Assembly: GCF_000742135.1 (NCBI RefSeq)
Contig: NZ_KN046818.1
Span: 1,116,841 to 1,180,840 of the forward strand
Direction of reading: 5' to 3'
DNA from: Klebsiella pneumoniae
Lineage (GTDB): Bacteria > Pseudomonadota > Gammaproteobacteria > Enterobacterales > Enterobacteriaceae
DNA length: 64,000 bases
The translations under genes were made by a program, and so were the position numbers. Below the pieces are notes generated by a model. It had not been told where the DNA came from, searched no databases, and saw only the letters and a program-made list of their open reading frames with translations. Every line of letters begins with the position of its first letter. Position 1 is the stretch's first letter. Below, piece after piece: positions 25,746-36,694 of this stretch.

Positions 25746-26828
25746 ATGCGTTTAACCTCCGACTCCGTGCTCGACGGGCTGCCCGCCGGGACCTCTGGCG
25801 TGATGGATCACTATCGCCGTATCGTGCGTCGCCGTCTGCTGCTGATCCTCCTGCTGGCGCTGTTGATTGTCGCGTCGCTGCTGCTCGATTTTATGCTCGG
25901 CCCCTCCGGTCTGCCGCTGCAGAGCCTGTGGCAGACGTTAACCGATCCGGCCAGCGCAGATCCGGGCACGCGCGCCATCGTCTGGGATATCCGTCTGCCC
26001 TATGCGGTGATGGCGATTATCGTCGGTCTGGCGCTGGGACTGGCCGGCGCCGAAATGCAGACCATCCTCAATAACCCGCTGGCCAGCCCGTTTACCCTCG
26101 GCGTCTCCTCGGCTGCGGCGTTTGGCGCCGCGCTGGCGATTGTGCTCGGTATTGGCCTGCCCGGTATTCCCGGCCAGTGGTTTATCTCGGCCAACGCCTT
26201 TATCTTCGCCCTGCTGGCTGCCCTGCTGCTGGACGGCATCACCCGCTGGACCCAGGTGGCCACCTCCGGCGTCATTCTGTTCGGCATCGCGCTGGTCTTT
26301 ACCTTTAACGCTCTGGTCTCGATGCTGCAGTTCATCGCCAACGAAGACACGCTGCAGGGGCTGGTGTTCTGGACCATGGGCAGCATCGATCGCGCCTCCT
26401 GGAGCAAAGTCGCCATCCTGTTGGTCGCCCTGGCGCTGGTGATGCCCCTGTCGCTGCGCAGCGCGTGGAAGCTGACCGCCCTGCGGTTGGGCGAGGACCG
26501 GGCCATCAGCTTTGGCATTAACGTTCGCCGTCTGCGCCTGACCACGCTGCTGCGGATCAGCATTCTGTCGGCGCTTTCGGTGGCCTTTGTCGGGCCAATC
26601 GGCTTTATCGGCCTGGTGGCGCCGCATATTGCGCGGATGCTCTTCGGCGAAGACCATCGCTTTTACCTGCCCGCCAGCGCGCTGATCGGCGCCCTGGTGC
26701 TCTCCCTGGCCTCCATCGCCTCGAAAAACCTGATCCCCGGGGCCATTATTCCGGTGGGGATCGTCACTTCCCTGGTCGGGGTCCCGTTCTTTTTGAGCAT
26801 CATTTTACGTCATCGGGGGCAGGTATGA
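25746..26828 (+). CDS. FecCD-family siderophore ABC permease
   Basis: This 360-residue inner-membrane permease has about ten segments and the BtuC/FecCD signatures GAEMQTILNNPLASPFTLG and VAFVGPIGFIGLVAPHIARM. It forms the transmembrane channel for a ferric siderophore or haem-like ligand. It starts 7 bases after the binding-protein stop and ends overlapping the ATPase start by 4 bases, so the three genes form one operon under the upstream Fur box. The ATG at 25746 was chosen as the first start past the preceding gene; its ribosome site (GAGCGAG) is weak. Confidence 0.88.
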   Translation: MRLTSDSVLDGLPAGTSGVMDHYRRIVRRRLLLILLLALLIVASLLLDFMLGPSGLPLQSLWQTLTDPASADPGTRAIVWDIRLPYAVMAIIVGLALGLAGAEMQTILNNPLASPFTLGVSSAAAFGAALAIVLGIGLPGIPGQWFISANAFIFALLAALLLDGITRWTQVATSGVILFGIALVFTFNALVSMLQFIANEDTLQGLVFWTMGSIDRASWSKVAILLVALALVMPLSLRSAWKLTALRLGEDRAISFGINVRRLRLTTLLRISILSALSVAFVGPIGFIGLVAPHIARMLFGEDHRFYLPASALIGALVLSLASIASKNLIPGAIIPVGIVTSLVGVPFFLSIILRHRGQV

Positions 26829-27622
26829 GCGACCAGACATTATCCGGGCTGTCGCTGTCTCACTTCAGCGCCGGCTACCCCAGACGCAAGGTGATCGAGA
26901 ACCTGACGGTTCCCCATCTGCCGCGAGGGAAAATCACCGCGCTGCTGGGGCCAAACGGCAGCGGTAAATCAACGTTAATGCGGGCGATGGCGGGTCTGGG
27001 CCCCTGCCGCGGCGAGCTGCTGCTGGAGGGGGAAAATCTGCTGACGCAGCCGTTCTCACGTCGCGCAGAGCAGGTGGTCTATCTTCCGCAGACGCTACCC
27101 GCCGGCGTGCATCTGCATGTGCTGGAGTCGATAATCGTTGCCCAGCGCGCCGCCGGAGGACGCCACAGTCCGCAGCGCCAGGAGGAAGTGATGGCGCTGC
27201 TGCGACAGCTGGGGATTGCCCATCTGGCGATGAGCTACCTCGATCAGCTCTCCGGCGGGCAAAAGCAGCTGGTGGGTCTCGCCCAGTCGCTGATCCGCCA
27301 GCCGCGCCTGCTGCTGCTCGACGAACCGCTCAGCGCCCTTGACCTCAACTACCAGTTTCACGTGATGGATCTGGTGCGCCGGGAGACCCGGCGGCGCAAC
27401 ATCGTGACCCTGGTGGTGGTGCACGACATCAATATTGCCCTGCGTCACGCCGACCACGTGCTGATGCTCAAGGCGGGCCAGCTGCTCGGCGACGGCACCC
27501 CGGCCGCGGTCATCACCCCCGAGACTCTGGCGGCCGTCTATGGGGTGCGCGGGCGTATTGAACCCTGTTCGCAGGGGGTGCGGCAGGTGATTATTGACGG
27601 CCTGGTGGACAGCGAGGCCTGA
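26825..27622 (+). CDS. Siderophore ABC transporter ATPase (FepC/FecE-type)
   Basis: This 265-residue ATPase has Walker A GPNGSGKST at about residue 40, signature LSGGQKQLV at about 140, Walker B LLLLDEP and the switch histidine in VVVHDI. It energises the FecCD permease. It overlaps the permease stop by 4 bases (ATGA type). It is intact, so the importer lacks only a functional binding protein if the frameshift is real. Another binding protein might then be recruited. Confidence 0.88.
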   Translation: MSDQTLSGLSLSHFSAGYPRRKVIENLTVPHLPRGKITALLGPNGSGKSTLMRAMAGLGPCRGELLLEGENLLTQPFSRRAEQVVYLPQTLPAGVHLHVLESIIVAQRAAGGRHSPQRQEEVMALLRQLGIAHLAMSYLDQLSGGQKQLVGLAQSLIRQPRLLLLDEPLSALDLNYQFHVMDLVRRETRRRNIVTLVVVHDINIALRHADHVLMLKAGQLLGDGTPAAVITPETLAAVYGVRGRIEPCSQGVRQVIIDGLVDSEA

Positions 27623-27662
27623 CCGCGGCGCGGGGCGGTTCGTCCGCCCCGCGCCCGCCGGC

Positions 27663-28805
27663 TTAGTGATCGAGATAGATATAGTTTTCCCAGCTTTTCA
27701 TACGGATCAGGATCTTCCTGATCAGCGACAGCTCTTTCAGATGATCCGAGTAGACCGCCGCCTCGAGGGTAGCCCCCTGCGGCAGAGCGTATTCGGCAAA
27801 TCGCGGATCGGTCACCTTCAGCACCACCAGCGCCCGGCCATGGGTATTGAGCGCGTCTGTGGTCAGCAATTTGCCCTGCCCCTGGAACTGGCTCTCGCCA
27901 ATCGCCGGCAGCACGTCGGCCACTTCTCCGCGAAAGACGGTGCCCGGGATAGCCGGAAACATCAGCTCCGCGGGCTCGCCTTTGTGCAGACGCTGCAGGG
28001 CGTTCTGGCGAAATGCCGCGACGTACTCCCGCGAGGCGGCGCCCTCCACCGGCACAAAGGTCATCAGCGGGATCATCCCCAGCGCAGTGGACATGGTGCC
28101 CGGCCGTAAGCCGACGGTACTGACATAGCCATCCTCCGGGGCGCGGACGACGGTGTTCTCCAGCTGAAACTGCGCCTTTTGCAGCTGCGCCAGCAGGGAG
28201 GCCACGGTGGTGTTTTTGCCCTTCACCACCGAGTCCAGCGCATTACGCGCCTGAACCACCTTCGCCTGAGCCGCGCTGACGCTGGCTTCATCGGCTTTCC
28301 ACGTCTGCAGACGGGTATCAACCATTTGATCGGAGAAGGCGCCCTGGGCATGGCCCTCCCGATAGCGGGCATACTCCCGCCGCGACTGGTCGCGCTGGGC
28401 CACCGCACGGCTCAGCTCGGCCTGCGCCTGGCTTAACGCCGCGTTTAAGGAGAGCGCATCCTGACTGGCTGCTTTTATCTGCGCCTGCAGATCGTCCACT
28501 TTCGCCTGGAACGGCGTCGGGTCGAGGGTAAACAGCACATCGCCCTTATGCAGCATCTGGTTAGGCTTCACCGGTACGCTCTGCACCCGGCCGCGTACCT
28601 GCGACACAATCGGCACGGTGCGAAACACCTGGTTACCGACGTCGGTATAAGGGAAGTTGTAGTTCATCCCGAAGATCACCGCGCCAATCAGGGCGATACC
28701 GCCGAGCACCGCCGTCGGCACGGTCCACTTATTGAGCGGGATGCGAAAAACTTTAAACACCACGATGCATAGCGCGGCGTAGGTCAGCAACATTAACGTT
28801 TCCAT
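27663..28805 (-). CDS. HlyD-family membrane fusion protein (YiaV/YibH-like)
   Basis: This 380-residue protein has two N-terminal membrane segments (about residues 3-20 and 28-47), a biotinyl-lipoyl-like beta region, a long coiled-coil (about 95-210) and a second lipoyl half (APEDGYVSTVGLRPGTM). It resembles E. coli YiaV, including the C-terminal SLIRKILIRMKSW ... YLDH. Such proteins join inner-membrane transporters to the outer membrane. The start at 28805 shares a TAATG junction with the upstream DUF3302 gene. No transporter partner is encoded nearby, so its cargo is unknown. Confidence 0.82.
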   Translation of the reverse strand: METLMLLTYAALCIVVFKVFRIPLNKWTVPTAVLGGIALIGAVIFGMNYNFPYTDVGNQVFRTVPIVSQVRGRVQSVPVKPNQMLHKGDVLFTLDPTPFQAKVDDLQAQIKAASQDALSLNAALSQAQAELSRAVAQRDQSRREYARYREGHAQGAFSDQMVDTRLQTWKADEASVSAAQAKVVQARNALDSVVKGKNTTVASLLAQLQKAQFQLENTVVRAPEDGYVSTVGLRPGTMSTALGMIPLMTFVPVEGAASREYVAAFRQNALQRLHKGEPAELMFPAIPGTVFRGEVADVLPAIGESQFQGQGKLLTTDALNTHGRALVVLKVTDPRFAEYALPQGATLEAAVYSDHLKELSLIRKILIRMKSWENYIYLDH

Positions 28806-29149
28806 TATTTTGCCTCCTTCGCTTTCAGAACGTCCACCTCGCGCTGGACCTGTTCCAGCTGCTGGACCACCGTTTCCAGACGCTGATGCAGCGCCTGCTG
28901 CTCGTCGGCAATGTGGCGCATCCCCCATCCGCGGTCTTCGCGCCACAGCGTCGCCCAGATCCATAACAAGGGCCACAGCGCGTGGAGGGTAAATAAGCTG
29001 ACCCAACCGGCATAATGAATCGCATCCTGATGAGGATGACGCCGCTCTTTGGCGATTTCATAAGGAATATCGTGAATAACAATCACGCCATAAAAAAGTA
29101 TTAAGGCCACGGCGATCAGAATGGCCAGCGCCACATAGTCCAGGGTCAT
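28805..29149 (-). CDS. DUF3302 inner-membrane protein (YiaW/YibI-like)
   Basis: This 114-residue protein has two membrane segments (about residues 6-24 and 48-68) and a C-terminal coiled-coil. It resembles the YiaW/YibI partners of YiaV/YibH. The stop TAA overlaps the next ATG, so the two are translationally coupled. Function is unknown beyond association with the HlyD-type protein. About 135 bases separate it from the regulator upstream, without a visible gene. Confidence 0.78.
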   Translation of the reverse strand: MTLDYVALAILIAVALILFYGVIVIHDIPYEIAKERRHPHQDAIHYAGWVSLFTLHALWPLLWIWATLWREDRGWGMRHIADEQQALHQRLETVVQQLEQVQREVDVLKAKEAK

Positions 29150-29284
29150 AAAATAACTCCAGAGTGCAAGGTTAAATAAATAAAACAGCCAGATTCAGGC
29201 GTAACGGGGCCGGGGGAAAAAGCGCGCTTAGCGCTTTCCCTGGCGGTAATAGCAACGTGATGGCGTGAATCTGCCGAATCGGAT

Positions 29285-30052
29285 TCAGAATTTCTCAGGA
29301 ATATGACGGTCGATGGAGATCAGCTTGCCTTTTTTCACCGTGATATATCCCCCCTCGCGCAGCGCGGCCAGCACCTGGTACACATAGCTGCGCGAGAGAT
29401 TGGTTCGTTTAATAATAAATGCCGACAGGCTCTCATGCTGACCCCCATCAATTTCGCCGCGATATAAATAGCGCGACAGCATCGATTTAATGGTCTGAAA
29501 GCTGGTCTGGCTGCCGCGTTCATAGTGGGCATCAAGGGCAAATATGCCCATATAGGCCAGGATCGTGGTCAGCTCTTGCATATAGCCCGGCGACGAATGA
29601 AAGAATATTCGCTCAAAATCGCTGGCGGTTATTTTCGCCAGCTGGCACTCGCCCAGACACTGATAATAGAGCGCGACCGACGGACAATAATGTTCCAGTA
29701 ATCCTAACGGCATATGCGCGATAACAATCCCGACCAGGTTCTGCTCATCGCCAAAGGCCAATGTCATTTGCCCCTGCAGCAGAAAGTAGAGATAGCCCGG
29801 CTGCGGAATAAAGCCCTGGTCTTTGCCCAAACTCAGCGTTTCACTGCAGGCGATCACCGCCGGCAGATGCGTAGTCAGCGTCAGCTTCTGGTACCGATCG
29901 TAAATATCGCCAAAACTGGGGTTCATCGCGCTACGCACTCCTTTACCTTTGGCCACCGCGGCGGGGCTAACCGCGACCTGTTGAACTATACCTAAGCGGG
30001 TGGGGAAGGAAAAGTCCAGATCTGGAGTGGCGAAATATTCCGCCTGGCTCAC
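29285..30052 (-). CDS. IprA/YaiV-like winged-helix regulator
   Basis: This 255-residue protein has a CRP-like sensor region (LYFLLQGQMTLAFGDEQNLVG) and a C-terminal winged helix (RTNLSRSYVYQVLAALREGG, then KGKLISIDR) that closely parallels E. coli YaiV/IprA, a factor linked to peroxide resistance. It has no cysteine-rich or cAMP-pocket signature, so the signal is unknown. It may control the downstream DUF3302/HlyD pair on the same strand. The scr regulon lies divergent on the other side, with its own repressor. Confidence 0.75.
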   Translation of the reverse strand: MSQAEYFATPDLDFSFPTRLGIVQQVAVSPAAVAKGKGVRSAMNPSFGDIYDRYQKLTLTTHLPAVIACSETLSLGKDQGFIPQPGYLYFLLQGQMTLAFGDEQNLVGIVIAHMPLGLLEHYCPSVALYYQCLGECQLAKITASDFERIFFHSSPGYMQELTTILAYMGIFALDAHYERGSQTSFQTIKSMLSRYLYRGEIDGGQHESLSAFIIKRTNLSRSYVYQVLAALREGGYITVKKGKLISIDRHIPEKF

Positions 30053-30123
30053 ATTTTTTACCCTCGCCTCCCTGTTTCGTGACCCAATCGTTCCGCTTAT
30101 CGGTGGGCTGTGCTTTAATGAGC

Positions 30124-30135
30124 TAAACCGGTTTA
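30124..30135. promoter_or_regulatory. ScrR operator before scrK
   Basis: TAAACCGGTTTA is a perfect 12-bp palindrome of the LacI/FruR type, 29 bases before the scrK start. Identical palindromes occur twice before scrY. Confidence 0.8.
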
Positions 30136-30164
30136 ATAAAGTTTAGCTTAGAGGAGCTTGTCGT

Positions 30165-31088
30165 ATGAATGGAAAAATCTGGGTACTCGGCGATGCGGTC
30201 GTCGATCTCCTGCCCGATGGAGAGGGCCGCCTGCTGCAATGCCCCGGCGGCGCGCCGGCCAACGTGGCGGTCGGCGTGGCGCGGCTCGGCGGTGACAGCG
30301 GGTTTATCGGCCGCGTCGGCGACGATCCCTTCGGCCGTTTTATGCGTCACACCCTGGCGCAGGAGCAAGTGGATGTGAACTATATGCGCCTCGATGCGGC
30401 GCAGCGCACCTCCACGGTGGTGGTCGATCTCGATAGCCACGGGGAGCGCACCTTTACCTTTATGGTCCGTCCGAGCGCCGACCTGTTCCTTCAGCCCGAG
30501 GATCTCCCGCCGTTTGCCGCCGGTCAGTGGCTGCACGTCTGCTCCATCGCTCTCAGCGCGGAGCCGAGCCGCAGCACGACATTCGCGGCGATGGAGGCGA
30601 TAAAGCGCGCCGGGGGCTATGTCAGCTTCGACCCCAATATCCGCAGCGACCTGTGGCAGGATCCGCAGGACCTTCGCGACTGTCTCGACCGGGCGCTGGC
30701 CCTCGCCGACGCCATAAAACTTTCGGAAGAGGAGCTGGCGTTTATCAGCGGCAGCGACGACATCGTCAGCGGCATCGCCCGGCTGAACGCCCGCTTCCAG
30801 CCGACGCTACTGCTGGTGACCCAGGGTAAAGCGGGGGTCCAGGCCGCCCTGCGCGGGCAGGTTAGCCACTTCCCTGCCCGCCCGGTGGTGGCCGTCGATA
30901 CCACCGGCGCCGGCGATGCCTTTGTCGCCGGGCTACTCGCCGGCCTCGCCGCCCACGGTATCCCGGACAACCTCGCAGCCCTGGCTCCCGACCTCGCGCT
31001 GGCGCAAACCTGCGGCGCGCTGGCCACCACCGCCAAAGGCGCCATGACCGCCCTGCCCTACAGGGACGATCTTCAGCGCTCGCTGTGA
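30165..31088 (+). CDS. scrK: Fructokinase ScrK
   Basis: This 307-residue PfkB-family kinase phosphorylates the fructose released from sucrose-6-phosphate to fructose-6-phosphate in the cytosol. It has the N-terminal glycine-rich motif GGAPANVAVG and the ATP-site signature DTTGAGDAFVAGLL with catalytic Asp. GAGGAG precedes the ATG, with an ScrR operator just upstream. It matches ScrK of the K. pneumoniae and pUR400 scr systems in length and sequence. Confidence 0.95.
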   Translation: MNGKIWVLGDAVVDLLPDGEGRLLQCPGGAPANVAVGVARLGGDSGFIGRVGDDPFGRFMRHTLAQEQVDVNYMRLDAAQRTSTVVVDLDSHGERTFTFMVRPSADLFLQPEDLPPFAAGQWLHVCSIALSAEPSRSTTFAAMEAIKRAGGYVSFDPNIRSDLWQDPQDLRDCLDRALALADAIKLSEEELAFISGSDDIVSGIARLNARFQPTLLLVTQGKAGVQAALRGQVSHFPARPVVAVDTTGAGDAFVAGLLAGLAAHGIPDNLAALAPDLALAQTCGALATTAKGAMTALPYRDDLQRSL

Positions 31089-31095
31089 TCCCCTT

Positions 31096-31112
31096 GGGCC
31101 GGTTAACGGCCC
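31096..31112 (+). terminator. Weak hairpin after scrK
   Basis: GGGCCG-GTTAA-CGGCCC forms a 6-bp stem 7 bases after the scrK stop, with no strong T-run. It probably attenuates readthrough into scrY, which has its own promoter and operators. Confidence 0.4.
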
Positions 31113-31137
31113 ACTTTGCTGGCGACATCACAATTCT

Positions 31138-31149
31138 TAAACCGGTTTA
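31138..31149. promoter_or_regulatory. ScrR operator 1 before scrY
   Basis: TAAACCGGTTTA is identical to the operator before scrK. It is 58 bases (centre to centre) from the next copy, a spacing that could allow looping. Confidence 0.8.
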
Positions 31150-31195
31150 GCAATTTTTATTTTCACCGCGTTACCGACATGTTTACCATATCAAC

Positions 31196-32770
<1,575 letters not shown>

Positions 32771-32816
32771 CGGCAACCGGGGCGACAGGGTAAATAACAC
32801 ATAAATATAAGGTTCG

Positions 32817-32840
32817 CGGCGCCTGCCACGGCTGGCGCCG
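32817..32840 (+). promoter_or_regulatory. Intercistronic stem-loop between scrY and scrA
   Basis: CGGCGCC and GGCGCCG form a perfect 7-bp stem with a 10-base loop in the 104-base gap. It probably protects or ends scrY mRNA so that porin is made in excess over the PTS permease, as seen for other porin-transporter operons; that role is inferred. Confidence 0.55.
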
Positions 32841-32874
32841 CCCACGCCATATCATCATGCATTTAGAGGGTACT

Positions 32875-34245
32875 ATGGATTTTGAACAGATTTCCCGCTC
32901 ACTGCTTCCCCTGCTGGGCGGCAAGGAAAATATCGCCAGCGCCGCGCACTGCGCCACCCGCCTGCGGCTGGTGCTGGTCGACGACGCGCTCGCCGATCAG
33001 CAGGCGATTGGCAAAATCGACGGGGTGAAAGGCTGCTTTCGCAATGCCGGACAGATGCAGATCATCTTCGGCACCGGGGTGGTCAATAAAGTCTATGCCG
33101 CCTTTATCCAGGCCGCAGGCATCAGCGAATCGAGCAAATCCGAAGCCGCCGACCTGGCGGCGAAAAAGCTGAACCCGTTCCAGCGCATCGCCCGCCTGCT
33201 GTCCAACATCTTCGTGCCGATTATTCCGGCCATCGTCGCCTCCGGCCTGCTAATGGGCCTGCTGGGGATGGTGAAAACCTACGGTTGGGTCGACCCGAGC
33301 AACGCTCTCTATATCATGCTGGATATGTGCAGTTCGGCGGCGTTTATCATTCTGCCGATCCTGATCGGCTTTACCGCCGCCCGCGAATTTGGCGGTAACC
33401 CCTATCTGGGCGCGACCCTCGGCGGGATCCTCACCCATCCGGCGCTGACCAACGCCTGGGGCGTCGCCGCCGGCTTCCACACCATGAATTTCTTCGGCAT
33501 CGAAGTGGCGATGATCGGTTACCAGGGCACCGTCTTCCCGGTGCTGCTGGCGGTGTGGTTTATGAGCATGGTCGAGAAGCGGCTGCGCCGCGTGATCCCT
33601 GACGCGCTGGACCTGATCCTCACTCCGTTTCTGACGGTGATTATCTCCGGCTTTATCGCCCTGCTGCTGATCGGCCCGGCCGGTCGCGCGCTCGGCGACG
33701 GCATTTCGTTTATCCTCAGCACGCTTATCAGCCACGCCGGCTGGCTGGCGGGCCTGCTGTTCGGCGGCCTCTATTCGGTGATCGTCATTACCGGTATCCA
33801 TCACAGCTTCCATGCCATCGAGGCCGGACTGCTGGGCAACCCATCGATTGGCGTCAACTTCCTGCTGCCGATCTGGGCGATGGCCAACGTCGCCCAGGGC
33901 GGCGCCTGCTTTGCGGTGTGGTTTAAAACCAAAGATGCCAAAATAAAAGCCATCACCCTGCCGTCGGCGTTTTCGGCGATGCTGGGGATCACCGAGGCGG
34001 CAATCTTCGGGATTAACCTGCGCTTTGTGAAACCGTTCATCGCCGCGCTGGTGGGCGGTGCCGCCGGCGGCGCCTGGGTGGTGTCGATGCACGTCTACAT
34101 GACCGCGGTGGGCCTGACGGCGATCCCGGGGATGGCTATCGTGCAGGCCAGCTCGCTGCTGAACTACATTATCGGAATGGCGATCGCCTTCGCCGTGGCC
34201 TTCGCGCTCTCTCTGACGCTGAAATACAAAACGGACGCTGAATAA
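32875..34245 (+). CDS. scrA: PTS sucrose-specific EIIBC component ScrA
   Basis: This 456-residue inner-membrane PTS permease imports and phosphorylates sucrose to sucrose-6-phosphate. The EIIB domain (about 1-85) carries the phosphorylated Cys in AAHCATRLRL, and the EIIC domain (about 105-450) holds about ten segments. No EIIA domain is attached, so it relies on the glucose EIIA. The ATG at 32875 follows AGAGGG. The stop overlaps the scrB start (TAATG). Confidence 0.95.
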   Translation: MDFEQISRSLLPLLGGKENIASAAHCATRLRLVLVDDALADQQAIGKIDGVKGCFRNAGQMQIIFGTGVVNKVYAAFIQAAGISESSKSEAADLAAKKLNPFQRIARLLSNIFVPIIPAIVASGLLMGLLGMVKTYGWVDPSNALYIMLDMCSSAAFIILPILIGFTAAREFGGNPYLGATLGGILTHPALTNAWGVAAGFHTMNFFGIEVAMIGYQGTVFPVLLAVWFMSMVEKRLRRVIPDALDLILTPFLTVIISGFIALLLIGPAGRALGDGISFILSTLISHAGWLAGLLFGGLYSVIVITGIHHSFHAIEAGLLGNPSIGVNFLLPIWAMANVAQGGACFAVWFKTKDAKIKAITLPSAFSAMLGITEAAIFGINLRFVKPFIAALVGGAAGGAWVVSMHVYMTAVGLTAIPGMAIVQASSLLNYIIGMAIAFAVAFALSLTLKYKTDAE

Positions 34246-35645
34246 TGTCATTACCGTCACGCCTGCCTGCGATCCTGCAGGCCGTTATGCAGGGCCAGCC
34301 GCAGGCGCTGGCCGACAGCCATTATCCGCAATGGCATCTGGCGCCGGTCAACGGACTGCTGAACGATCCTAACGGCTTTTGCCAGGTCGCCGGGCGTTAC
34401 CACCTGTTTTATCAGTGGAACCCGCTCGCCTGCGACCATACCTATAAGTGCTGGGGACACTGGAGCTCTGCCGATCTGCTGCACTGGCGGCACGAACCTA
34501 TCGCCCTGATGCCGGATGAAGAGTATGACCGCAACGGCTGCTACTCTGGCAGCGCGGTCGAGTTCGAGGGTGCCCTGACTCTGTGCTACACCGGCAACGT
34601 GAAATTCCCCGACGGCGGGCGCACCGCCTGGCAATGTCTGGCGACCGAGAATGCCGATGGCACCTTCCGCAAGCTGGGGCCGGTGCTGCCGCTGCCAGAA
34701 GGCTATACCGGCCATGTGCGCGACCCTAAAGTGTGGCGGCAGGACGGGCGCTGGTACATGGTTCTTGGGGCGCAGGATGTGCAACAGCGCGGCAAAGTGC
34801 TGCTGTTTACCGCCAGCGACCTGCGGGAGTGGCGCCTGGTGGGCGAGATCGCCGGGCACGACGTGAACGGCCTGGCGAACGCCGGCTACATGTGGGAGTG
34901 CCCGGATCTCTTTCCGCTGGCGGACACCCACCTGCTGATCTGCTGCCCGCAGGGGCTGGCCCGCGAAGCGCAGCGCTTTCTCAATACCTATCCGGCGGTG
35001 TGGATGGCAGGCCGCTTCGACGCCGAACGCGGGATCTTCGACCACGGCCCGCTGCACGAGCTGGACAGCGGATTTGAGTTCTACGCGCCGCAGACCATGC
35101 AGGCCGATGATGGCCGCCGCCTGCTGGTCGGCTGGATGGGCGTCCCCGACGGGGACGAGATGCATCAGCCCACCCGCGCGCAGGGCTGGATCCATCAGAT
35201 GACCTGCGTGCGTGAGCTGGAGTGGCAGGCTGGCACTCTGTATCAGCGTCCGCTGCGCGAGCTGGTCGCCCTGCGCGGGGAAGCCCAGGGCTGGCGCGGA
35301 AAGACCCTGCCCCTCGCCCCGATGGAGCTGGCCTTTGACATCGCCCCCAACAGCACGCTGGGGCTGGACTTTGCCGGCGCCCTGCAGCTCACCGTCAATC
35401 GCGACGGCCTACGTCTGTCGCGCCGCGGCCTGCAGACGGCAGAGATGCATCACCGCTACTGGCGCGGCGAGGCGCGACGCCTGCGGATCTTTATCGACCG
35501 CTCCAGCGTGGAGATTTTCATCAACGATGGCGAGGGGGTGATGAGCAGCCGCTTCTTTCCGGGCTATCCGGGGCAGCTCATCTTCAGCGGTGCGACGCCG
35601 GTGGCATTCTGCCGCTGGCTGCTGCGGCCATGCATGGTAGAATAA
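34245..35645 (+). CDS. scrB: Sucrose-6-phosphate hydrolase ScrB
   Basis: This 466-residue GH32 enzyme cleaves sucrose-6-phosphate to glucose-6-phosphate and fructose. The catalytic nucleophile Asp is in LNDPNGF (about residue 39), the transition-state Asp in HVRDPKVW and the acid/base Glu in WECPDLF. A C-terminal beta-sandwich follows. The start shares one base with the scrA stop, so the two are translationally coupled. Confidence 0.95.
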   Translation: MSLPSRLPAILQAVMQGQPQALADSHYPQWHLAPVNGLLNDPNGFCQVAGRYHLFYQWNPLACDHTYKCWGHWSSADLLHWRHEPIALMPDEEYDRNGCYSGSAVEFEGALTLCYTGNVKFPDGGRTAWQCLATENADGTFRKLGPVLPLPEGYTGHVRDPKVWRQDGRWYMVLGAQDVQQRGKVLLFTASDLREWRLVGEIAGHDVNGLANAGYMWECPDLFPLADTHLLICCPQGLAREAQRFLNTYPAVWMAGRFDAERGIFDHGPLHELDSGFEFYAPQTMQADDGRRLLVGWMGVPDGDEMHQPTRAQGWIHQMTCVRELEWQAGTLYQRPLRELVALRGEAQGWRGKTLPLAPMELAFDIAPNSTLGLDFAGALQLTVNRDGLRLSRRGLQTAEMHHRYWRGEARRLRIFIDRSSVEIFINDGEGVMSSRFFPGYPGQLIFSGATPVAFCRWLLRPCMVE

Positions 35646-35674
35646 GCGTTTTGCTTTCAGGCTCCCGGGTGCTG

Positions 35675-36679
35675 ATGAAAACCAAACGCGTAACTATCAA
35701 AGATATCGCCGAACTGGCGGGCGTCTCCAAAGCGACCGCTAGCCTGGTACTCAACGGTCGTGGTAAAGAGCTGCGCGTGGCGCAGGAGACGCGCGAGCGC
35801 GTGCTGGCGATCGCTCGCGAACATCACTATCAGCCGAGCATTCACGCGCGCTCGCTGCGCGATAACCGCAGCCATACCATTGGTCTGGTGGTGCCGGAGA
35901 TCACCAACTACGGGTTTGCCGTTTTCTCCCACGAGCTTGAGACGCTCTGCCGGGAAGCCGGCGTGCAGCTGCTTATCTCCTGCACCGACGAAAACCCAGG
36001 CCAGGAGAGCGTGGTGGTCAATAACATGATCGCCCGCCAGGTCGACGGCCTGATAGTCGCCTCTTGTATGCACAGCGATGCCGACTATCAGAAACTTAGC
36101 GAACAGCTGCCGGTGGTGCTGTTTGACCGCTCCCCCAGCGACAGCGCCCTGCCGCTGGTGATGACCGACTCGGTCACCCCAACGGCCGAGCTGATCTCCC
36201 GTATCGCGCCTCAGCATGCGGACGAGTTCTGGTTTCTCGGCGGCCAGCCGCGGCTGTCGCCGTCGCGCGACCGGCTGGCGGGGTTCACCCAGGGCCTGAC
36301 CCAGGCGGGGATCACGCTGCGCCCCGAGTGGGTGATCAACGGCAACTACCACCCCAGCTCCGGCTATGAGATGTTCGCGGCGCTCTGCGCGCGGCTGGGG
36401 CGTCCGCCGAAGGCGCTCTTCACCGCGGCCTGCGGGCTGCTCGAAGGGGTGCTGCGCTATATGAGCCAGCATCATCTGCTGGATTCCAATATTCATCTCG
36501 CCAGCTTCGACGATCACTATCTGTATGATTCGCTTTCCCTGCGCATTGATACCGTGCAGCAGGATAATCGCCAGCTGGCCTGGCACTGCTACGATCTGCT
36601 CAGCCAGCTGATCGACGGTCAGGCCCCGGAGCCGCTTCAGCGCTATCTGCCCGCCACCCTGCAAATTCGCCATCCCTGA
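35675..36679 (+). CDS. scrR: Sucrose operon repressor ScrR
   Basis: This 334-residue LacI-family repressor has an N-terminal helix-turn-helix ([20 protein letters not shown]) and hinge ([13 protein letters not shown]), then a periplasmic-binding-like effector domain. In the known system fructose or fructose-1-phosphate releases it from the TAAACCGGTTTA operators seen here. The ATG at 35675 was chosen because it starts the canonical HTH; it is 29 bases after scrB. Confidence 0.95.
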   Translation: MKTKRVTIKDIAELAGVSKATASLVLNGRGKELRVAQETRERVLAIAREHHYQPSIHARSLRDNRSHTIGLVVPEITNYGFAVFSHELETLCREAGVQLLISCTDENPGQESVVVNNMIARQVDGLIVASCMHSDADYQKLSEQLPVVLFDRSPSDSALPLVMTDSVTPTAELISRIAPQHADEFWFLGGQPRLSPSRDRLAGFTQGLTQAGITLRPEWVINGNYHPSSGYEMFAALCARLGRPPKALFTAACGLLEGVLRYMSQHHLLDSNIHLASFDDHYLYDSLSLRIDTVQQDNRQLAWHCYDLLSQLIDGQAPEPLQRYLPATLQIRHP

Positions 36680-36694
36680 CGGCGCGGTTGGCAA

